Of a stretch of 64,000 nucleotides of DNA, positions 35,074 through 46,348 are shown in pieces. The position numbers and the translations under genes were made by a program. Source of the stretch: Hevea brasiliensis (Eukaryota; Streptophyta; Magnoliopsida; Malpighiales; Euphorbiaceae); NCBI RefSeq assembly GCF_030052815.1, contig NC_079510.1, positions 49,380,725 to 49,444,724 on the forward strand, in the 5' to 3' direction. The notes under the pieces are model-generated. The model saw nothing but the letters and a program-made list of their open reading frames with translations. It was not told the origin of the DNA and made no database searches. Position 1 is the first letter of the stretch. Each line of letters starts with the position of its first letter.

Positions 35074-35605
35074 TACAGTTGAGCAATCGGTTCAAACTCA
35101 ATTGAATCAAATTGAATCATTAAAATTGAATTAAGTGAATTATTATATTTTAGAAACTGAATTAAATTGAAATAAATGAAAAATTAAACTGAATCAAACC
35201 GCTCTATTTTAGTTTGATTCTGTTTGAACCAATCGATTTTTGAGTTTTGATAAAATTTTCAATTTAGACTTGATTTTCAAATTTTTGATCTGATTTTAAC
35301 TTTGATTTGAACCTAATAACTATTAATAAATGAAATTAAACAATTTATATATATAAAATTACATATAATTCATAAATTCTCTATAAAAATCAATCAATTT
35401 AAAATTAAATAAAGTAATTCAGTTTGATTCGGTGCAACTAATTTTTTCTCTTTAAAACCAAATTGAATAGATATAATCAAGATTCTTAAAATATAAAATC
35501 GAACCGAACTAAATTATTTTAAAAATCAAATCAAAATACTAAATTAAGACGATTTGATTCAATTTATTCTATTCAAATTAAACAGTGCTCACCCCTACCT
35601 ACCCT
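35066..35605. mobile_element. hAT-type MITE, 524 bp (35074-35597), with 8-bp target duplication
   Basis: The left end reads TACAGTTGAGCAATCGGTTC. The right end reads, inward, TAGGGGTGAGCACTGTTTAA. The core TGAGCA and the leading TA are shared, and TAGGGGTGAGCA is the common start of a widespread plant hAT-like MITE family. The interior has GGTTCAAAC, AACCGAACT and similar worn GGTTCGG-type repeats. It is flanked by CCTATCCT (35066-35073) and CCTACCCT (35598-35605), an 8-bp target duplication with one mismatch. It sits exactly at the end of LecRK copy B. Without it the flanks rejoin to match the end of copy A. Confidence 0.85.
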
Positions 35606-37670
35606 CCCTTTCACTATTGCTCCAAGAGAGAGAAGTGAAAGATGACTGGAATTTTTTAATATCTTCAGACGTTGGGTGATATGAATAGCCCCCACCATGA
35701 GAATAATTCAACCACATATCTTTAGACTTGGTATGTTGGAGCAGATATGCATTCATATCATCAATTTCAGGCTCGTTCTTGCCCTCCAAGATCTTCACTG
35801 CTTGCCTCATTTTTGGCCGGGAACTAGGCTCAGGATATGTGCACAACAAGCCTAAATGAAGTATTCTCTCCACTTCTTCCTCATCAAACCCTCCTCTAGC
35901 CTTTATCCTTGGATCAAGAGCATCGAGTAACTGTCCTTGCGTCATTGACTGCCATACCAATTCTATCAATGGTGGCTTCCCTTCCTCTATTGGCCTCCTT
36001 CCACACATCACCTCCAAAATCAATACCCCAAAACCGAACACATCTGTTTGAGCTGACGCTCGACCACTGCGAACCACCTCAGGGGCCAAGTACCCAACCG
36101 TTCCAACCACCCGTGTGGTGATAGCCATCTGACCATGGCTGTGCATCCTGGCTAGGCCAAAATCACCTAACCTTCCATTCATTTCCTGGTCCAGTAACAC
36201 ATTGCTGGCCTTAATGTCTCTATGTAGGACTTTAGACTCCCATCCCTCGTGCAAATACAGTACTCCTGAAGCAACATCTTTCAATATCCTTATTCTTTCT
36301 TCACAGCTTAACATTTTATTCTCATCACAATTGAACACTCTCTTATCCAAACTCCCATTTTCCATATAATCATAGACCAGACTGAAGCTTCCTTTTTCTC
36401 TCTTGCACCAAGCTCTCAACCCAACCAAGCTCCTGTGCTTCAATCTTCCAAGACTCGAAATTTCAGCCAAAAACTCTCTCATCCCATTATTTTCATGAGA
36501 AATTCGCTTCACTGCAACCTCTTCCCCTCCTGGCAATACACCCTTATAGACCTTTCCATTTCCTCCAAATCCAATGACATTTTGTTCACTGAATCCTTTT
36601 GTTGCTGTCTCAATTTCTTGATAAGTAATTCTATGTGGCCAATATTCCAATTCCCATTCCTCCATGTTCGCTCTCGCCCTTGCCATCCTCTGCTTCCTCC
36701 TAGCATAAAACAAAGTAATCAAAGCAACAGCGACAATAACCGCGAAACCTCCAAGCACGGCACCGGCAATGAACGCCTTAGACCGAAAAAAGGAACCTTT
36801 TAGAGGAACAAAGGATGGCAACCCAGTTGTAATCAAACTTTCACTTAAAGAAAAATTGGAATCACTATAGCTCCAAGCCAGAATCTTGTGACTCTCATCA
36901 AGTTTTCCTGTTGCAGAAGTGAACCCAACATACATTTCTTCCTCAAAAACATCAGAAAGATTAATAGAAACATTTAACAAAGGCCGAGTAGGCCTTTTCA
37001 TGCCAACAGGAGCCATAGTAATATTAATTAAAGAATCTGCATAATCTATCCAAACTTGGTAATTTTCACCATTATTTAGCTTCAATTTCTTGAATGAACT
37101 CCTGTCGGCGCTGCTACTCTTTTTATTGTCAGGCCAATATCCTGCCTCTTCAGCAAATTTTGATGTGAGGGAATTCAGATCTATACCAACATGGTTACTC
37201 TTCGTGTCATTGAATTCTTGGTTGGCGAACACATCGAACTCGATCCCAAACACATGATTGCTAGGATTACCATTATTCGTGCGATTAAATAGGCCTAAGT
37301 ATTGGGCTGGGCTTGTACCATTTATCCCAATATGTGTTACAAAAATGAATATCAGGCCATGTCCTGGCAGGACGTTCTTGTAAGGAACCATAGCAAAAAT
37401 GAAAGAAGTAGAAAATGGATAGACATAAGAGGAGTTAGTAGCTTTGGTGGTTACTTTTGATGGGTATAGAGCACGACCTTCTCTGAAAGCTGTTCTCTTG
37501 GTAAGTGTGAGAATACGAGATTCAATGGTGGCTGAGTCATAGAGAATCAAATTGGAGGAATTGAAGCCATTGAAGACAAAATCAATAGCTGACATGGGTC
37601 GACAAGATAGGATTATAGGAAGCAGAAGTAAGAGAAGAGAAGGGTTTGGGTGTTTCTTCATTGCAGACAT
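35595..37670 (-). CDS. LECRK71: L-type lectin-domain receptor kinase, LecRK-VII type, copy B, 691 aa, intronless
   Basis: The architecture matches copy A: signal peptide (1-28, with a Leu-rich core), lectin domain (~29-272) with FGIEFDVFANQEFND and WIDYADSLINIT, transmembrane helix (~298-321), and kinase (~358-628) with loop IGFGGNGKV, Lys388, HRD (483-485), DFG (503-505) and APE. By eye about four residues in five equal copy A. Differences gather in the signal peptide, the spacer after EEAGYWPDNKK (a Ser-rich insertion) and the last 60 residues. The start used lies four codons before MKKHPNP, and either ATG is possible. All catalytic residues are intact. The stop codon TAG (35595-35597) is the terminal triplet of the adjacent MITE. 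The ancestral TGA survives at 35063-35065 beyond the insertion, and the protein end (EGR) is unchanged. Confidence 0.94.
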   Translation of the reverse strand: MSAMKKHPNPSLLLLLLPIILSCRPMSAIDFVFNGFNSSNLILYDSATIESRILTLTKRTAFREGRALYPSKVTTKATNSSYVYPFSTSFIFAMVPYKNVLPGHGLIFIFVTHIGINGTSPAQYLGLFNRTNNGNPSNHVFGIEFDVFANQEFNDTKSNHVGIDLNSLTSKFAEEAGYWPDNKKSSSADRSSFKKLKLNNGENYQVWIDYADSLINITMAPVGMKRPTRPLLNVSINLSDVFEEEMYVGFTSATGKLDESHKILAWSYSDSNFSLSESLITTGLPSFVPLKGSFFRSKAFIAGAVLGGFAVIVAVALITLFYARRKQRMARARANMEEWELEYWPHRITYQEIETATKGFSEQNVIGFGGNGKVYKGVLPGGEEVAVKRISHENNGMREFLAEISSLGRLKHRSLVGLRAWCKREKGSFSLVYDYMENGSLDKRVFNCDENKMLSCEERIRILKDVASGVLYLHEGWESKVLHRDIKASNVLLDQEMNGRLGDFGLARMHSHGQMAITTRVVGTVGYLAPEVVRSGRASAQTDVFGFGVLILEVMCGRRPIEEGKPPLIELVWQSMTQGQLLDALDPRIKARGGFDEEEVERILHLGLLCTYPEPSSRPKMRQAVKILEGKNEPEIDDMNAYLLQHTKSKDMWLNYSHGGGYSYHPTSEDIKKFQSSFTSLSWSNSEREGR

Positions 37671-38560
37671 GGAAACAGAAAAGCCTCTGTTTCATGGGAA
37701 ACCTTAAAGAGGACGGCAGAGAAAGATTATGTTAGATTTGAGCTATTGGAGTGAATTTGAGCAGGGATTCTCACCGTATTTATGACACGTTCAGTGGGTT
37801 TCACTTTTTTTGGATCCTAACATGCTGACTCTTTTTCAGCATCCTTGTGCCAGCTTCAGACTAACAAGTCTTTTTCTCCGGACTATTCACGTGAAGCTTC
37901 GCGAATTCAAATCTTATTTTATCTCTATTAATAAAATAATTAATTAGGTTTAAAGTCTTAAAAAATAATATATATATATATATATAATATTTTTAAAAAA
38001 TATATTTTTAAATATTTTTATAAAAATATTTTTTATTATTTAATTATAATATTAAATAAATAGTATATATTTATTACATATATATAAATAAAGTATTTTT
38101 ATATTTTAATAAAATCATAAAAATTTATAAAATAAAAAATAAAGACGAAATTTTCTTTAAAAATAATTTATTTTTTAAAATTAAAAAATATTTTTTATTT
38201 AATATTTTTTTGAATGTCTCCAATGTTAAAAAATAAAAAAATTAAAAAAATATTTTTGTGAAATAAATAGAACTTTAATTTAATAATTTGAAATTATTTA
38301 TTATGTTTTGATTTTGAGAATTGAAATTGAATGATTAAAAAATTTATTTTTTGAAAAATCAAAATTTTAAATGATATTAAAAAAAGATGATTTAAATTTA
38401 TTAATTATTTAAGATTCTTATAATTAAAAATAAGAAATTTAACTTTAAATTTTTTATGTTGATTTTAAACTTTTTTTTTTTGAAAATTAATAAAAAATAG
38501 GATTCTGTGGATATAACAGTCATTCTAAGTAGATATAATATTTAATCATTATATCTAATC
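37671..38560. other. Leader and promoter side of LecRK copy B, then AT-rich DNA
   Basis: The leader block AAGCCTCTGTTTCATGGGAA (37681-37700) is shared with copy A. Beyond about 37900 the DNA is extremely AT-rich, with a short (TA)n at about 37970-37986. No gene seen. Confidence 0.6.
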
Positions 38561-38599
38561 TGGTATAGAGAATTGAAACAAGGATGAGACAGCATTGTG

Positions 38600-38930
38600 G
38601 ATTCGAAAAGGATATTCTGTCCAGTCAGCGCACCAAATACCTCTTTAGTCCCGTCCACGGGCTCAAACCCACCACGACTCCACTTGCGCAGACTCTTGGT
38701 TCGTCAGGCCAACTCTTAGCGCAGAGCTGTTTTTTACGCAGGGACGAGACTCGAACCCGGAACCACACAGACCGTCACGAGACTCTAATACCACTTGAAC
38801 TGAAAATGATATCTTTTCCGGTCAACGCATTAAATACCTCTTTAGTCTCGTCCACGGACCCAAACCATACGTTGATCGCCACATTCAAAGGTACAAAATT
38901 CAAAAAAAAAAAAAAAAAAACTTGTTAGTT
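38600..38930 (-). mobile_element. tRNA-related retroposon-like element with internal Pol III promoter motifs and 56-bp repeats
   Basis: On the minus strand TCAAGTGGTATTAGAGTC resembles an A-box, and CCGGGTTCGAGTCTCG, about 30-40 bp later, is a near-perfect B-box. This is the spacing of a tRNA-derived Pol III promoter. Two diverged direct repeats flank it (about 38610-38667 and 38806-38864, sharing AAATACCTCTTTAGTC and CGTCCACGG). A poly(A) run lies at 38910-38930 on the plus strand. It could be a SINE relative or part of a larger repeat. The stop-free plus-strand frame across it has no protein resemblance. Confidence 0.5.
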
Positions 38931-41900
38931 GAGCGAGATGGTCCAAAAATCTCTCATTATCTATCAGCTTCAATTATTTAATATGGATAGATATTTCATT
39001 CTATTTCACACCGTCTAGAATGATTTTTATATTAATTTTTAATTTATTTTAAAAAAATCATTTAGAGCGATTTTATGATAAAACTTATATGTTTATAACT
39101 TATTTCAATTTTCCATAAAAAAAATATAACTTATGTGAATTGGTGCTATTATTATTATTACTATTTTTGGATATGTAATGTAAAATAAGAGAGAAAATAT
39201 CCAATGTGTTACTTTGAGGCATCCCTTTATGCTTAAGTTAGTAAATTAAATTGAGATTAAAAATAATTGATTAGAGAACAGCTTTATAGTCAATTAAAGG
39301 CTTAAAGTCTTTATATAAATATCAAGTGAACTCCTATTTAAATGAGAGATGTAATTACAGTAAATTTGAAATTTAAATAAATAGGATGTTACTATAATAT
39401 GAATTTTATCATTTAATTTAAAATAATTAAAAGGTAAAATAAAAATAATTATTTTTCTATTTTGTCATTGATTACAAGAAAAATAATATAATTTAAATAA
39501 GAGTATATGAGATTTATAATAAGAGATTTCATTAAATTAATTAAATTATCAAACAGTTATATATTTTAATATTAATATTAATTTATTTGATGATTTATTT
39601 TTTTAATTTAAATATATAAATTCTAATAATTTAAAATTTTTTATTTTAAATATTTTTAAATACTCTTGATGGAAAAAATTATAAAATAAAATAGTAATTC
39701 CATGTAGGGTGCTCTACATAGAATGACAAATTAAGAAAATATGAATAAGTGTATATACATAGTCTCAGTAAATAATATTTGTCTAATAGTGAGTGTTAAA
39801 AAAATAATAATTCAGCAATTTTTAATATTTTTTCATATCTAATTGATTTGTTAATTCATGTAAATTGTCTATATAAAATCACAATTTTACCATATAATTA
39901 CTCGATAAGCATGACATTACACATAACTATGACTAGATTTGTGGGTAATTCTAGCAGTGAGAGTTGGATATTTGAGACCAGATCGAAAAATTTCTTTCTA
40001 TTTTGATTTTGATTTGATTTCAATAAAATTTTAAGTAGGTTTAATTTAATTTGATCAAATCAAAGGGCTAATATTTTTTTTAAATGAAAATATTTTTTTT
40101 TTATTAAAGTCAAACCAATCAAAATCTACTTAATTCGATTAAAAGTATTTCTAATAAAATTGAAATTTAATAATTCCAAACTAATTTTAATCAAATTAAT
40201 TCTAGTTGAATTTCGATCCAAATCCGGATTTAGCCGTGTGTATTCTTTGAGATGACATATTGAAACAACAAAGCAGAAATAATTTGAATATCTTGTTTGG
40301 TGTTCTTGATAAGCAAAAATATTTTTATTTAAAAAATAAAAAGATTGAAATCACAATACTTTAAATTAATCGCTAATCTTTATTGTTTATAATTAATTAT
40401 CAATAATTAACTGCAATATTAAATCAAACAATCTCTTAATAAAATATGAACTAAACAAAAGAAAAAGGGTGTAGGGCTGTAGAAACTGCTTGCTTATAAG
40501 AGGAGTATGAAGATGGTCTGTGTTAATTCAACAATTGTAATCAATGTTACTAATTAATTATTAATTTTTTATTTATTTAGTTCATTTTAGACTTAAATTT
40601 AAAATTTTATAATTTTAAAAGATATTTTAATATTAATAAATTAAAATTTATTTTTTTTATTTTATTAACACAGTTTATATCAATAAATAAATTATTTAAA
40701 GTTGAAATGAGAAATTATTGTAATTTAAGAGGACTATGGCAAAAGAGCAAAAGATAAAATCGAGTAAAGAAACTCCTAAATTTCTATTAAAAATGAAAAA
40801 AAAAATTATATTACGAGGTTAATAAAATATTTTTTAAAATTAATATTTTAAATATTATTTAAAAAGTTATTTAATTACTTTAAAATGATTATTGTCATGT
40901 TCAGTAATATTAATTATTTTAGTAGTTATTAGTTATTTTATTAATTATTAGGTATTAACAATTAGTAGTTATTAATTGTTTTACTAACTATTAGGTATAA
41001 CCGGTTAGTGATTATTTATTAGATATTAATTATTAATGATTAGTTATTAATTATATAGTGATTTAAAATAAAAGTGAGTTCAGTAAAAATAGTAATATCA
41101 ATCTTATTAATCTTAATTAAAATTCTCTATAAGAGAGTAATTTTTCAAGAATAATTCTCTCAATATTTAAATATTAGTATAAATACTATGTCAATAAATA
41201 ATATAAATAAAATCTTGTTCGATAATATTAACTGTTTTTATACCCGTTAGCTATTTTAATAATTATTAACTATTTTACTAATTGTAATTAGCTGTTAATA
41301 TTAATTGTTAGTATCTAATTATTTATATAGTTATTAAAATAAAAATATTTGATAAAAATAACTGTTAAATTAACTGTTAAATGTAAAAATGATGATATAA
41401 TTTTATTGATTCAAGTTAAAGTGTTTTCTCAACTTTTAAAAGCTAGATATGATAGCTTTTTATGAATCATTTTCTCAACTTCTACATATTAGTATAAATA
41501 CTGTACCATCAAACAGTATAAATAAAGAGAAATAATGTTTTGACTCTGGTTAAAACATTAATCGCTATTTTAAAATTATTATTGAAAATGGTTTAAAGGA
41601 GATAATATTTTAATTATAATTAAAATGTTAAATGTTATTTTAAAAATTGTTATGATCAAAGTTTATAATTAAAATATATTAAATTTAAATTAAAATTAAT
41701 TTTCAATATTTTCTTACCAATATAATTAAAGTTTTTTTTTAATAGCAGTAACATTAATGAAAGCAGGTCACATCTTACAACCGCTTACCTAACTATTGCA
41801 AAGAAAAATAAATGGAGCAGAGCTGAATTAACAAGTCATAGTATGGTAGCATTAAAATCTTTCACCATTACTGAAATTTATACAATTAAATATTCTTCAT

Positions 41901-44900
41901 GCTTTTCAGGGAAAACATCGATAAGTAGAAAAAAAAAATTATTATTGAAATTATTATTTTTTTAAATATATTTATTAGAGAATATTAAAAAATAATTTAA
42001 AATTAAATTTTATAAATTTTTATTATAATATTATTAAAATAATAAAATAATCAAATTTTTTTTTAATAATATTTAAAATAATACTTTTATTCAAAAAATT
42101 AATCTCAACTCGGTAAATGTAATGACAAATAAACACTGAGAGTGAGCAGAGGAGTAGGAGAAAATAGCTGAATTTCCTCTGTTTTTTCTTTTTTTTAAGT
42201 ATCTCTAGAACTAATTCGTAGATTAGTAGAGCCATCCTCAAAACAATAGTTGTGACTAAGAAAGCATCTAAATTAACATATAATGTTTTAAAAGGGTAAA
42301 AGATTTTTTAAATTTTAAGCCTATTTATTTATGAAAAATTAAATGATTTTTAAAATTATTTTTGGAATATTATAAAATAGACTTTCATATTTACATACGT
42401 TAGCTTTTCAAAAAGAAAAATTGAATTTTTTTAAAATTTAACTAAAATTTTAAAAATAATTTTAAATTATTTTTTACTATTTTTCTTTAAAGAAAAAACT
42501 CTGTTTTTTTATAAAAAAATAATGATTTTTCAATAAGCAAAATTATACTATAACTTTTTCTTAAATAAAATTGAATAATCATTTAAAAAATATTTATTGA
42601 AAATACTCAAAAGTAATTATATTTTTTAAATGAATAACACATATTAAAAAAAATTTTAAAAATAAAATAAGTTTTAAAATATATTTTATATAATAATTTT
42701 TTCTTTTAATTATAAAGATATGAATAATTTTTTAAAATTTTTTAATTAAAAATTTATTTTTTATTATTGACAGGTGAACTCATTTTCCTTTCTTCTTATA
42801 AAAAATAAAAAATAAAATTTTCTTGAAAATAAAAAACTATTTTCTACAAATAAATAGACAATATATAATTTATTTTGTTAATAATAAGAAAAAGAATAAC
42901 CCTTGGATGATCTTATGAGATTTAAATGTAGAAAATTCATTTTTTTTTTCTCATATTTCTTAATTCAAGCAAAACACATATCTGATTCAGTATCACTCAA
43001 AATATTCAAGTTATAATCAAATATAAAATATTATTTACTATGATTACTTAGATTTTCTCTAAAATAAAAATTCTATCTCAAATATTAAATTCTACTCCAA
43101 ATAGATATAAGAAGCTTAAATCTCAATATTCAAGTATGTTGTTCTTTCATTAATTTTATATTCTACTCAGTATTCTGATTTAAGTATCAAATTACACAAG
43201 TCAACCCATTCGATATTCTCTGCTATCTTGTAAATTCATATCCATAAGAAAAAAAAATCCATGAATAGTATTAATAACTAAAAAAAATAAATAGATATCA
43301 CAAGTATATATAAATCATGGGCTGCGAGATCAGCTTTAATCTGAGCAATTTGAGCCTTTTAATCTTTGATTCTTTTGGGCCAAATTCAGCATGCACAGAC
43401 CTCATAATATAGAAAATCTGATTCTTATAATGTATTGCAATCCTATATGCCATAGCATTTGAAATACCTGTCATTAATCTTTATAACTTTCTCAACAATG
43501 ATGATAATCAAAAGTTCTTATTATGACGCTTCCTGAAATGATTTTACCCAATCTCCTCTTGGAGACGTAATCTGCATAAAATTATTGAATTAAATGGAGT
43601 ATGAGAAATGTCTCCTGCACAGACAACCAAAGTCTACTTTTTATTTATTCCCTACCGACCATGTCATGAATTCTAACGGAATTAATTTGCTGGATTGCAT
43701 GCAACACGGCAATGATAGCATCAGATGTCTTATTGACTTGGACCAGGCCCTGGTCAATCTAATTTCCTTCACTTGCGGCTTATTCCCTCTTTCACACGGT
43801 GATATAATGTTATAATGGGGATAATTTATCTTAACTATTAAAGAAAAATATATAAATTTCATCTTAAATTTATATATATTATATTTTAAATTTATAATAA
43901 ATTAATTCTAAATAAAAATCTTCATATAATCATATCTAGATTTAACCCAAGTTACATTTTATGCATGGAGGGATTATTATCATTGATATGAATTATTATC
44001 AAGAGAATCACACCCTAAAAGTTAGTTATTGAAGTGGGAGAGTCTAAGTTCATATATACCATACATTGAAATTCCATACTTTCAATGTGGGATATAATTT
44101 TTTTTTTTTAAATTAATCGAAACAATGATTTATTAAAATTTATTTTTTTTTTTCTGAAATAGCATTATTCTCTTTGATTGAGTGATATTATTAAATAAGA
44201 AATTCCCAAATTGAGACAGGATTAATTGATATGTGTAGTAAGTGTAAAAAGAGTAAGAACCTGAAATCTTCATGATTGGCAATCTTCTAAACTCTCCACC
44301 TCTTATTTAGCCTGTGGCCACTTACATAAAATGGCATTTCCATAATAAGTTCAAGGCTTCCAGTTCTCCCTTATTAACCTATAATTTGGTACTAGACTCA
44401 CTTTAGAACTAGATAGATGGAGAAATAGGCAGGAAAGAAAAGATTAATGGAGAAAAGAAACAATATGGTAGTCAGAAAAAAGTAGTTAAATAGATAAACA
44501 GGAAAATTAAAGCCTAAAGCTTTCACTAAACAAATCACATAACATAGTTCAGCCATGAACTTACTGCTTCACCGTGCATTAGAATGCAAAGATATATGAA
44601 CAAATAAAGCATACACTTTATTTCATGTTAATTTCTTCCATTATATATTCCCCAAATCATAAACGTTCGGCAATTTCCATTACTACTCAATTCAATGACA
44701 GTAACAAGAAATATCAAATTCAGAATCCCCAGATGCCTTTAAATATCAATCGAGAGGCACAGTGAAGGGATACTACATCCCATGAACTTAATTTTTATAG
44801 CTATTTTGAGTAATTCTTACAAAAAAACACTGTCCTAATCAACAACTATATATCTAATACAAGATAAATTTCCTGGATTTCATGCTTAAAACATGAAAAT

Positions 44901-44988
44901 CATTCCTTTAATTACAGCTAAATACATTACATAAAAATATTTGCTGCAATATCTCAAACTCTCCAGAGTCTCACAGGTTCACATTGAT
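38931..44988. other. AT-rich intergenic region, no gene seen
   Basis: Six kilobases of A/T-dominated DNA. Beyond the diverged repeat at 40890-41560, I see no coding or RNA gene. A less AT-rich patch at 43310-43810 has opposing 73-codon frames on both strands without family resemblance. Confidence 0.65.
40890..41560 (+). repeat. Diverged tandem pair of ~330-bp units rich in TTAGTTATTA-like motifs
   Basis: The units at about 40890-41220 and 41221-41560 share the same order of blocks. Each starts TGTTCAGTAATATTAATTAT or TGTTCGATAATATTAACTGT. A field of TAGTTATTA/TAACTATT words follows, then an AATTCTCTCAA- or TTTTCTCAACTT-type block, and each ends ATTAGTATAAATACT...AATATAAATAAA (or CAGTATAAATAAA). 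No coding capacity. Confidence 0.6.
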
Positions 44989-46296
44989 ATACTATTAGGG
45001 ACCCCTCTACCAGTAACACCAGAGTTTTAGCTTGGTAAGAGCAGTTCATAAGGTGCAATTCCAGCACCGAAACGATTCCTATTGTTGGGATCAGAATTTC
45101 TCTTCTCAATCTCTTTTTCTATCTTCTTCATTTCCATTGAGAATCCATAGAATGCTTCAATGATCACAACGTCTCCTGACCATGTTGAAAGGTCTTTTCT
45201 AGCACCCATGTACTCCTTATCAACTGCATGTGTGGAAAGTATATCGAGCACAGACATGAAATGGGTAACTTGAAGCAAACTTGGCAATGATGATAAGTAA
45301 TATCCTCGTGGGTCTGCTAGAAAATGCTCGTACTCCACATCTCCCTGCATAGGCACTAGTCTTCGCATATGCGGTGGCCTAATTGGGACGTACCCACCAT
45401 AGTGATATTGCCCATAATTCGAGGCAGCATGTTGAGCTGTTACGACCCAGATAAAAATGGTGAGCATTGAGACCAGATCACCTGGAGTTTAGAGATTTGG
45501 TCACTAATTAGCATGGAAAACATCAGCATGACCCACATTTATGAATTCATTACACCAGGCTTGGAGCTCAGTGTCAAATTGGACCAGGCTTGACACTGGG
45601 CAGTAGTAATTGACATAATATCAAACCAATTTCCCAATTGCAGACCATATAAGAAGCCCATCATTTGCATAAGGATAGTCTTCAATGACTAGCCTAAGCC
45701 CATGGACCTGCGCTGGTCTGGAATTGCCAATCCCCTATTCAAAAATTAATATAAATTGTTATCATTAATTGGCAAGTTAGTGCAAGCTGTAATTAGTTAT
45801 AATTATTAAGATTTTTATTTATTATTTTTTGATTCTTTAATTAATCTCTGATGTTGATAATTAATTATCGATAATTGACTGTAGATAATCAAATAGACCC
45901 TTAAATCTAATTAGTGAATAAGATGGTAGTACCTTCTGATAAGATCAGCGGGGAGGCCTCCATGTCAAAACGCCACCAATCTCGATAAGCAGATTCAGTA
46001 ATCCCCAGGCAGTACTTTTGTGGACCAAAGTAGGACTCAACAATTCCATTAGCACTGATGAGAACTTCACGAGCCTCTGCATTTATAGCCAATGTGTATA
46101 GCATGTGAGGCTTGAGAATCTTGTAAACTGGGTGCATTACGCTTAATTGCCTGTGTGCCGCAATAATAAATGGTTCCATGCATGCATGGATACGCAACCT
46201 GCAGTTTAATTAATTAGTTATTAATCATCATTAAATATCCTTTATCACCTCTAGTTTTGCTTTATATTATTTTTAGCACCTGAATAGAGCTTAATT

Positions 46297-46348
<52 letters not shown>

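Noticed and set aside
43594..43862. Opposing 73-codon frames
   Set aside because: Mirror-image frames of equal length in noncoding DNA, with no homology recognised.
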